Below the pieces are notes generated by a model that saw only the letters and a program-made list of their open reading frames with translations, did no database searches and had not been told where the DNA came from. From contig JAFAEH010000039.1 of assembly GCA_023424135.1 (NCBI GenBank), forward strand, positions 1 to 7,150: DNA of 7,150 nt, written 5' to 3'. This document shows positions 1 through 6,002 of the stretch, one piece after another. The stretch is from Actinomycetes bacterium (GTDB taxonomy: Bacteria; Actinomycetota; Actinomycetes; Actinomycetales; Cellulomonadaceae). The translations under genes were made by a program, and so were the position numbers. The first letter of the stretch is position 1. Each line of letters starts with the position of its first letter.

Positions 1-2
1 GA

Positions 3-1904
3 CGCGCCCCCGCCCGTGGACGCACCACCGCTCGGGGCACCCAGGCGGAGCGGGCCGCGGCGGCGCCCGCGCGGGCGGCGTCCGCCCGCGGGCGACAGGG
101 GTCGGGGTCCCGCACGGCAGACGTCGGGCGCACGGCACGTCCGCCGCGCACACCCGTGCGCGAGACACGCGCCGCCGTCGCGGCGTCGCGCCCGCGCATG
201 GTGGCGCTCGTCGTCGTGCTCGCGCTGGTCCTGGCGACGTTCGCAGGACGGCTCGTCTACGTGCAGGTGATCGCGGGCCCCGACATCGCCGAGACGGCGC
301 GCGCCAAGCGCATGACGACCGCCTCGGTGATCGGGGCGCGCGGGGAGATCACCGATGCCGGGGGCGTCGTGCTCGCGACGTCCGTCGAGCGGTACAACGT
401 GGTGGCGAACCAGGTCCTCGCGGGCCGGTACAAGGCGCGCGGGTCGACCGGTGGTCTCGACGGCGCGGCGGGTGTCGCGTCCCGGCTCGCGCCGCTGCTC
501 GGGCTCAACGCCGCCGAGCTCGGTGGGGACCTCGTCGGGACCCGCGGCTGGGTCATGATCGCGCGCAACGTGCTCCCGGACGTCGCGCGCGAGATCCGCT
601 CGCTGCGCCTCGACGGCATCTCGGTCGAGAAGGTCGCGGACCGCGTCTACCCCAAGGGGACGGTCGCGGGGAACATCGTCGGCTTCGTGAACTCCGAGGG
701 TGTGGGGCTGCAGGGCCTGGAGTACGCGCTCGACGGGACGCTGCAGGGCACCCCGGGGGAGGAGAGCTACGAGCAGGGCCGGGGCGGTCAGCCGATCCCC
801 GGCGGCGCGAGCGAGGGGACCCCCGCGAGCAACGGCGACTCGGTGCGCCTGACGATCGACTCCGACCTGCAGTGGCGGGCCGAGGAGGCGCTGCGCAACC
901 AGGTCGCGGCCACGGGGGCCGACGGGGGCACGGTCGTCGTCATGCGGCCCGCGACCGGTGAGGTCCTCGCCCTGGCCGACTCGGCGGCGTTCGACCCGAA
1001 CGAGCCCGGCCAGGCGGGCAGCGGCGCGCTCTCCAAGAGCGTCTCGGAGGTCTTCGAACCCGGCTCCACGAGCAAGGTCGTCACGATGGCGGCCGCGCTC
1101 GAGGAAGGGCTCGTGACCCCCACCGAGCAGTTCGAGGTCGCCGACCGGTGGCGCACGCCGCAGGGCGAGACCATCAAGGACTCGCACGACCACGGCGTCG
1201 AGAAGCTCACGGCGACCGGGATCTTCGCGGAGTCCTCGAACGTCGGCACCATCCTGTTCGGCCAGCGGCTGTCCAAGCAGCAGCGCCACGACTACATGGC
1301 GGCGTTCGGGTTCGGGTCCCGGACGGGCATCGAGATGCCCGGGGAGTCGCCCGGCATCCTGCACCCGGCGGACGCCTGGCAGGGGCGTGACGAGTACGCC
1401 GTGCTCTTCGGCCAGGCCGTGTCCGTCAACGCGCTGCAGGCCGCGAGCGTGTTCGCGACCGTCGCCAACGGCGGGGTGCGCGTCGCACCGCACATCGTCG
1501 CGGGCACGACCGACGCCGACGGGGTGTACACCGCGAAGGCCGCGCCGGAGGGGGTGCGCGTCGTCTCCGAGCAGACCGCGGACATCGTCCTGTCGATGAT
1601 GGAGAGCGTCGTCGACGACGGCACGGGCGGCAACGCCGCGATCCCCGGCTACCGCGTCGCGGGCAAGACCGGCACCGCGCAGCGGTTCAACCCGAGCGGC
1701 TACACGTCCTCGTTCATCGGTGTCGCACCGGCCGACGACCCGCAGGTCGTCACGGCCGTGATCCTGCACAACCCGCGCACCTCGACGTACGGCGGCGTGG
1801 TCGCGGCGCCGGTCTTCGCGGACGTCACGGGCTACGCGCTGCAGCAGCTCGGGATCGCGCCGTCGGGCACACCCGCGTCGCTGTACCCGACGACGTGGGA
1901 GTGA
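3..1904 (+). CDS. ftsI: FtsI / PBP3-like class B penicillin-binding protein, septal transpeptidase (5' partial)
   Basis: This is the septal D,D-transpeptidase that cross-links peptidoglycan outside the membrane during division, working with FtsW. Residues are numbered from the GTG at 156, which gives 582 residues. An Arg-rich cytoplasmic tail is followed by one membrane anchor at about residues 15-37. The PBP dimerisation domain begins near an RGEITDAGG motif at about residue 62. The transpeptidase domain has the active-site STSK at S304-K307 inside EPGSTSK, the SSN motif at 360-362, and KTG at 504-506. No PASTA domain follows, and the protein ends about 75 residues after KTG. The frame has no stop and no in-frame ATG/GTG upstream of 156 back to the window edge. 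Neither the GTG at 156 nor the ATG at 198 has a Shine-Dalgarno sequence. I therefore infer that the gene starts left of the window and annotate from the first whole codon. The preceding dcw gene is expected to be ftsL. The family call is certain; the start is unresolved. Confidence 0.95.
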   Translation, partial: RAPARGRTTARGTQAERAAAAPARAASARGRQGSGSRTADVGRTARPPRTPVRETRAAVAASRPRMVALVVVLALVLATFAGRLVYVQVIAGPDIAETARAKRMTTASVIGARGEITDAGGVVLATSVERYNVVANQVLAGRYKARGSTGGLDGAAGVASRLAPLLGLNAAELGGDLVGTRGWVMIARNVLPDVAREIRSLRLDGISVEKVADRVYPKGTVAGNIVGFVNSEGVGLQGLEYALDGTLQGTPGEESYEQGRGGQPIPGGASEGTPASNGDSVRLTIDSDLQWRAEEALRNQVAATGADGGTVVVMRPATGEVLALADSAAFDPNEPGQAGSGALSKSVSEVFEPGSTSKVVTMAAALEEGLVTPTEQFEVADRWRTPQGETIKDSHDHGVEKLTATGIFAESSNVGTILFGQRLSKQQRHDYMAAFGFGSRTGIEMPGESPGILHPADAWQGRDEYAVLFGQAVSVNALQAASVFATVANGGVRVAPHIVAGTTDADGVYTAKAAPEGVRVVSEQTADIVLSMMESVVDDGTGGNAAIPGYRVAGKTGTAQRFNPSGYTSSFIGVAPADDPQVVTAVILHNPRTSTYGGVVAAPVFADVTGYALQQLGIAPSGTPASLYPTTWE

Positions 1905-1914
1905 ACGACCGGGG

Positions 1915-1927
1915 TAGATTCCTCCCC
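1915..1927 (+). promoter_or_regulatory. Candidate leaderless internal promoter (-10 box) for murE
   Basis: TAGATT at 1915-1920 fits the actinobacterial TANNNT -10 consensus. It ends 7 nt before the A of the ATG at 1928, which is where a -10 box should lie if transcription begins at the start codon itself. The ATG has no purine-rich Shine-Dalgarno sequence; the bases just before it are CCTCCCC. Both facts fit a leaderless mRNA, a common class in actinobacteria. I see no convincing -35 hexamer in the end of ftsI, which is a weakness, although -35 elements are often poor in this phylum. If real, it would let murE and downstream genes be transcribed independently of ftsI. Confidence 0.5.
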
Positions 1928-3496
1928 ATGACGTCCCCCCTGGGCCGGCTGCGCCCCGAGCACCCGCCGGTCCGCAGGGTCGCCGACCTGGTCGCCGACC
2001 TCGACCTCGACGTCGTCGGGGCCGCGCCCGGCGCTCGCACGTTCACCGGTGTGACCATGGCCAGCGGCGACACGGAGCCCGGTGACCTGTTCGTCGCCGT
2101 GCCGGGCCTGAAGGTGCACGGCGCGGCGTACGCGGCCGACGCGCTCGCGCGTGGAGCGGTCGCGGTGCTCACCGACGCCGACGGCAGCGCGCTCGTCCCC
2201 GCCGACGCCGACGTGCCCGTGCTCCTCGCCGACGACCCGCGCGGGCTCGCGGGGCCCGTCGCGGCCTGGGCGCTCGGCGACCCGGGCGAACGGCTCGTGA
2301 CCGTCGGGATCACGGGGACCAACGGCAAGACGACCACCACCTACTTCGTCGACGCGGCGCTGCGCGCCCAGCACGCGAGCACCGCCGTGCTCGGCACCGT
2401 CGAGCTGCGCATCGGCGACGAGGCGGTGGAGAGCCCGCGCACGACCGTCGAGGCGCCCGTGCTGCAGGCGCTGCTGGCGCGTGCGTCCGAGCGCGGCGCG
2501 AGCGCGCTGACCACCGAGGTGTCCTCGCACGCGCTCGCGCTGGGTCGCGTGCACGGCGTGCGCTTCGACGTGGTCGCGTTCACGAACCTCCAGCGCGACC
2601 ACCTCGACTTCCACGGGGACATGGAGGGCTACTTCCGGGACAAGTCCCGCCTGTTCGCGCCCGAGCAGGCGCGCCGCGGGGTCGTCGTCGTCGACGACCT
2701 GTGGGGCCAGCGCCTCGCGGAGGAGGCGCCGATCCCCGTCGAGTCGGTGGCCACGCACGTCGGTGCGCCCGAGTGCGCGGGCGCCGACTGGTCCGTCGTG
2801 GACGCCGACATCGGTCTGGACGGTGTCGGCTCGCGCTTCTCGCTGCGCGGCCCGGACGGGCGCGTGCACGAGGCGCACAGCCCGCTGCCCGGGCTGGTCA
2901 ACGTGTCCAACGCCGCGCTCGCCGTCGTCGTCGCGCATGCCGCCGGCGTGCCGCTGCGGGACGCGATCGACGCCGTGGCGGGTGCGCACGCCATCCCCGG
3001 GCGCATGGAACGGGTCGTCGAGCGCGGCGAGGGCTGGCCGTTGTGCCTGGTCGACTACGCGCACACGCCCGATGCGCTCACGCTCGCGCTCGAGGCCGTC
3101 CGGCCGATCACACCGGGCCGGCTCGTGCTCGTGTACGGCTCCGACGGCGACCGCGACCGCGGCAAGCGTCCGATCATGGGGCAGATCGGTGCGCGGCTGG
3201 CGGACGTGCTGGTCGTCACCGACGAGAACCCGCGCTCGGAGGACCCCGCGTCCATCCGCGCCGCCATCCTCGCGGGTGCACGCGACGTGCGCCCCGACCT
3301 GGCCGACGTGCACGAGGCGACCAGCCGCGCGCAGGCCATCCGCGACGCCCTTCGTCTGGCCGGTCCGGACGACACCGTGATCGTCACGGGCAAGGGCCAC
3401 GAACCGACCCAGGAGATCGCCGGGGTGTTCCACCGCTACAACGACCGTGACGTGTTCCTCGCGGCCCGCGCCGAGGCCCGGGAGCAGCACGCGTGA
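1928..3496 (+). CDS. murE: MurE, UDP-MurNAc-L-Ala-D-Glu:diamino acid ligase
   Basis: This cytoplasmic Mur ligase uses ATP to add the third-position diamino acid to UDP-MurNAc-L-Ala-D-Glu. It has 522 residues from the ATG at 1928, a usual length. The N-terminal nucleotide-substrate domain carries a PGDLFVAVPG segment. The central ATPase domain has the P-loop GTNGKTT at 130-136 with K134, and DKSRLF with K239, the expected carbamylated lysine. The C-terminal domain has DENPR at 432-436, the diamino-acid selectivity region, and GKGHE at 488-492. The usual DNPR of DAP-adding enzymes is ENPR here, so the added amino acid (DAP, L-Orn or L-Lys) cannot be assigned. In-frame GTGs at 1895 and 1901 would overlap ftsI and also lack a Shine-Dalgarno sequence. 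ATG 1928 is preferred for its codon and its fit to the TAGATT box. The gene ends in a GTGA overlap with murF. Confidence 0.95.
   Translation: MTSPLGRLRPEHPPVRRVADLVADLDLDVVGAAPGARTFTGVTMASGDTEPGDLFVAVPGLKVHGAAYAADALARGAVAVLTDADGSALVPADADVPVLLADDPRGLAGPVAAWALGDPGERLVTVGITGTNGKTTTTYFVDAALRAQHASTAVLGTVELRIGDEAVESPRTTVEAPVLQALLARASERGASALTTEVSSHALALGRVHGVRFDVVAFTNLQRDHLDFHGDMEGYFRDKSRLFAPEQARRGVVVVDDLWGQRLAEEAPIPVESVATHVGAPECAGADWSVVDADIGLDGVGSRFSLRGPDGRVHEAHSPLPGLVNVSNAALAVVVAHAAGVPLRDAIDAVAGAHAIPGRMERVVERGEGWPLCLVDYAHTPDALTLALEAVRPITPGRLVLVYGSDGDRDRGKRPIMGQIGARLADVLVVTDENPRSEDPASIRAAILAGARDVRPDLADVHEATSRAQAIRDALRLAGPDDTVIVTGKGHEPTQEIAGVFHRYNDRDVFLAARAEAREQHA
3480..3484 (+). promoter_or_regulatory. 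Shine-Dalgarno sequence of murF
   Basis: GGGAG lies inside the last codons of murE, 8 nt before the GTG at 3493. This supports that GTG as the murF start, and it is the clearest ribosome-binding site in the window. Confidence 0.6.
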
Positions 3497-4923
3497 TCGC
3501 GCTCACGGCGGCCGAGATCGCGGCCGCGACCACCGGCACCCTGTCCGGCGTGGACCCCACGACGCTCGTCACCGGACCCGTGGTCGTCGACTCGCGCGAG
3601 GTGCTGCCCGGCGGGCTGTTCGTCGCGCTGCCCGGTGAGCACGTCGACGGCCACGACTTCGCGGCGCGTGCGGTCGAGGCCGGTGCCGCGCTCGTGCTCG
3701 CGGCCCGCGTGCTCGACGGCGTGCCGTGCGTCGTCGTCCCGGACGTCGAGGTCGCGCTCGGTGCGCTCGCGCGCGACGTGCTGGGACGCCTGCGCGAGGC
3801 TGCCGCCGAGCCCGGGGGAAGCGGGCTGCGTGTCCTGGGCGTCACCGGGTCCGTGGGCAAGACGACGACGAAGGACGTGCTCGCGCAGCTGTGCGCGGCG
3901 GCCGGTCCCACGGTCGCACCGGTGCGTTCCTTCAACAACGAGATCGGGCTGCCGCTCACGGTGCTGCGCGCCGACGAGGCGACCCGGTTCCTCGTGCTCG
4001 AGATGGGCGCGAGCGGGCCCGGGCACCTGACGTACCTCACCGACATCGCCGCACCCGACGTGGCCGTCGTGCTCGTCGTCGGGCAGGCCCACCTGGGCGG
4101 CTTCGGCGGCGGTGTCGACGGCGTCGCACGGGCCAAGGCCGAGATCGTCGCCGGACTCGTCCCGGGCGGGACGGCCGTGCTCAACGCGGACGACGTGCGC
4201 GTGCGCGCGATGGCCGCGGCGGCCCCCGGCCCCGTGGTCATGTTCGGCGTCGCACCCGATGCGCAGGTCCGCGCGCTCGACGTGCGCCTCGACGGCCTCG
4301 GTCGGGCGTCCTTCACGCTCGTGCACGCCGTCGACGGTCGCGTCGACGAACGTCAGGTCACGCTGCGTCTGGTCGGTGAGCACCACGTGCACAACGCGCT
4401 GGCGGCCGCCGCCGCGGCGCTCGCCGTGGGTCTGACCGTGGACGACGTCGCGGAGGGCCTGTCGGCCGCCGACGCGCTGTCCCCGCACCGCATGCACGTG
4501 GTCGAGCGCGCCGACGGCGTCACGGTCGTCGACGACTCGTACAACGCGAACCCCGACTCGATGCGTGCCGCGCTCAAGGCGCTCGCGGTCATCGCGGGCC
4601 GGCAGCGGCGCTCGGTCGCCGTGCTGGGGGAGATGCTCGAGCTCGGCGACGAGCACCGGACCGCGCACGACGCGATCGGCCGGCTCGTCGTGCGGCTCAA
4701 CATCGGTCTGACCGTGGTCGTCGGCGAGGGGGCGCGCGCGATCCGCGACGGCGCCAACCACGAGGGTTCCTGGGGCGACGAGGTCGTCCTGGCCGACGAC
4801 GTCGACGCGGCGGCGGCCTTCCTGGCCGACGAGCTCCGAGCGGGTGACGTCGTGCTGGTCAAGTCGTCGTACGGCGCGGGGCTGTGGCGGCTGGGCGACC
4901 GGCTCGTGGGGGCCGGGGCATGA
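3493..4923 (+). CDS. murF: MurF, UDP-MurNAc-tripeptide:D-alanyl-D-alanine ligase
   Basis: This ligase adds the D-Ala-D-Ala dipeptide to the UDP-MurNAc-tripeptide made by MurE, the last cytoplasmic peptide step. The 476 residues match the family. The N-terminal domain has DSRE at 33-36 followed by a PGGLFVALPGE segment. The ATPase domain has the P-loop GSVGKTTTK with K123, and the MurF-type AHLGGFGG and ARAKAEIVAGL stretches. The C-terminal half contains HNALAAAAAAL, DSYNANP at 348-354 and GEMLELGDEHR, which are hallmarks separating MurF from MurE and MurD. The GTG start shares four bases with the murE stop (GTGA) and has GGGAG 8 nt upstream, so the two genes are probably translationally coupled. 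Nothing is missing or broken. Confidence 0.96.
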   Translation: MIALTAAEIAAATTGTLSGVDPTTLVTGPVVVDSREVLPGGLFVALPGEHVDGHDFAARAVEAGAALVLAARVLDGVPCVVVPDVEVALGALARDVLGRLREAAAEPGGSGLRVLGVTGSVGKTTTKDVLAQLCAAAGPTVAPVRSFNNEIGLPLTVLRADEATRFLVLEMGASGPGHLTYLTDIAAPDVAVVLVVGQAHLGGFGGGVDGVARAKAEIVAGLVPGGTAVLNADDVRVRAMAAAAPGPVVMFGVAPDAQVRALDVRLDGLGRASFTLVHAVDGRVDERQVTLRLVGEHHVHNALAAAAAALAVGLTVDDVAEGLSAADALSPHRMHVVERADGVTVVDDSYNANPDSMRAALKALAVIAGRQRRSVAVLGEMLELGDEHRTAHDAIGRLVVRLNIGLTVVVGEGARAIRDGANHEGSWGDEVVLADDVDAAAAFLADELRAGDVVLVKSSYGAGLWRLGDRLVGAGA

Positions 4924-6002
4924 GGGCGGTCCTGATCTCCGGCGGCATCTCGATGCTGCTGGCGCTGCTCGGCACCCCGCTGTTCATCCGGTTCCTGGTG
5001 CGCCGCCAGTACGGGCAGTTCATCCGCCAGGACGGGCCGACCGCGCACTTCACCAAGCGCGGCACGCCCACCATGGGTGGCGTCGTCATCATCGGTGCCA
5101 CGCTCGTCGGCTGGGCGCTCGGGCTGCTGCTCACGGGGACGCGCCCGAGCGCGTCGGCGCTGCTCGCGCTGTTCCTCATGACGGGGCTGGGTGTGGTCGG
5201 GTTCCTCGACGACTTCATCAAGATCTCGCGCCAGCGCTCGCTGGGGCTGTCCCCCCTGTGGAAGGTCGTCGGGCAGGGGGTCGTCGGCGTCGTGTTCTCG
5301 GTGCTCGCGCTGCAGTTCCCCAACGCGCAGTTCCGCACACCGGCGTCGACCCGCATCTCGTTCATCCGTGACACCGACCTCGACCTCGCGTGGGCGGGTG
5401 CGACCGTCGGGCTCGTGCTGTTCGTCGTCTGGGCGAACTTCCTCATCACGGCCTGGTCCAACGCGGTCAACCTCACCGACGGCCTCGACGGGCTCGCCAC
5501 GGGCGTCTCGCTGATCGTCTTCGGCGCCTACGTGCTGGTCGGCGTGTGGCAGTTCAACCAGTCCTGCCAGTCGATCCTCACCGCGGGGCCACGCTGCTAC
5601 GAGACCCGCGACCCCCTGGACCTGGCGGTCGTCGCCGCCGCGATCACGGGTGCCCTGTTCGGCTTCCTGTGGTGGAACGCGAGCCCCGCCAAGATCTTCA
5701 TGGGTGACACCGGCTCGCTCGCGCTCGGCGGTGCGCTCGCAGCCCTGACGATCCTCACGCGCACCGAGATCCTCGGCGCGATCATCGGGGGTCTGTTCGT
5801 CCTCATCGTGCTCTCGGACGTCATCCAGATCGGCTTCTTCAAGATGACCGGTAAGCGTGTGTTCAAGATGGCGCCGCTGCACCACCACTTCGAGCTGTCG
5901 GGGTGGGGCGAGGTCACGATCGTCATCAGGTTCTGGATCATCGCCGGACTGTGCGTTGCGCTCGGTGTCGGCATCTTCTACGCGGAGTGGGTGGCGCAGT
6001 AG
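4920..6002 (+). CDS. mraY: MraY, phospho-MurNAc-pentapeptide transferase (lipid I synthase)
   Basis: This polytopic membrane enzyme transfers phospho-MurNAc-pentapeptide from UDP to undecaprenyl phosphate, giving lipid I and UMP. Its 360 residues equal the E. coli length. Hydrophobic segments recur from residue 1 to the C-terminus, in line with the ten membrane spans of the family. Signature motifs in order are KRGTPTMGG near residue 45, DDFIK with D97/D98, NLTDGLDG at 184-191, FMGDTGS with D263, and LHHHFE with H321-H323. Two cysteines, C216 and C226, lie in a hydrophilic loop between spans. The ATG at 4920 overlaps the murF stop (ATGA). It has only a G-rich GGGGG at 4908-4912 as a ribosome-binding site, so coupling to murF translation is likely. 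A GTG at 4884 is in frame but lies deep in murF and would add a charged leader, so I rejected it. Confidence 0.97.
   Translation: MRAVLISGGISMLLALLGTPLFIRFLVRRQYGQFIRQDGPTAHFTKRGTPTMGGVVIIGATLVGWALGLLLTGTRPSASALLALFLMTGLGVVGFLDDFIKISRQRSLGLSPLWKVVGQGVVGVVFSVLALQFPNAQFRTPASTRISFIRDTDLDLAWAGATVGLVLFVVWANFLITAWSNAVNLTDGLDGLATGVSLIVFGAYVLVGVWQFNQSCQSILTAGPRCYETRDPLDLAVVAAAITGALFGFLWWNASPAKIFMGDTGSLALGGALAALTILTRTEILGAIIGGLFVLIVLSDVIQIGFFKMTGKRVFKMAPLHHHFELSGWGEVTIVIRFWIIAGLCVALGVGIFYAEWVAQ

Noticed and set aside
16..270. Open frame on the + strand (84 codons) overlapping the FtsI N-terminus, possibly the end of ftsL or a small gene
   Set aside because: It runs across the FtsI membrane anchor in another frame, gives an Arg/Pro/Ser-rich translation, and has no convincing ribosome-binding site. 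It is kept only as an alternative explanation for bases 1-155.
1607..1620. Perfect palindrome CGTCGTCGACGACG, with the 12-bp core recurring at 2687-2698 and 4525-4536, as a possible operator
   Set aside because: All three copies lie inside genes in the same reading phase and encode Val-Val-Asp-Asp with the preferred codons GTC GTC GAC GAC, so codon bias explains the symmetry.
1895..1927. Upstream GTG starts (1895, 1901) for murE that would overlap the end of ftsI
   Set aside because: No Shine-Dalgarno sequence precedes them, and the extra residues lie outside the conserved N-terminal domain. ATG 1928 fits the TAGATT box spacing.
1832..3490. Long open frame on the - strand (552 codons) antisense to murE
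   Set aside because: It mirrors the murE coding frame, has shadow composition and no recognisable motif, and covers a gene with complete MurE signatures on the + strand.
3436..4761. Open frame on the - strand (441 codons) antisense to murF
   Set aside because: Same composition artefact as the other antisense frames; murF on the + strand accounts for the region.
4884..4919. In-frame GTG start for mraY inside murF
   Set aside because: It would add a charged leader of 12 residues (Arg and Gly rich) before the first membrane span. The ATG at 4920 gives the usual 360-residue protein and an ATGA overlap.
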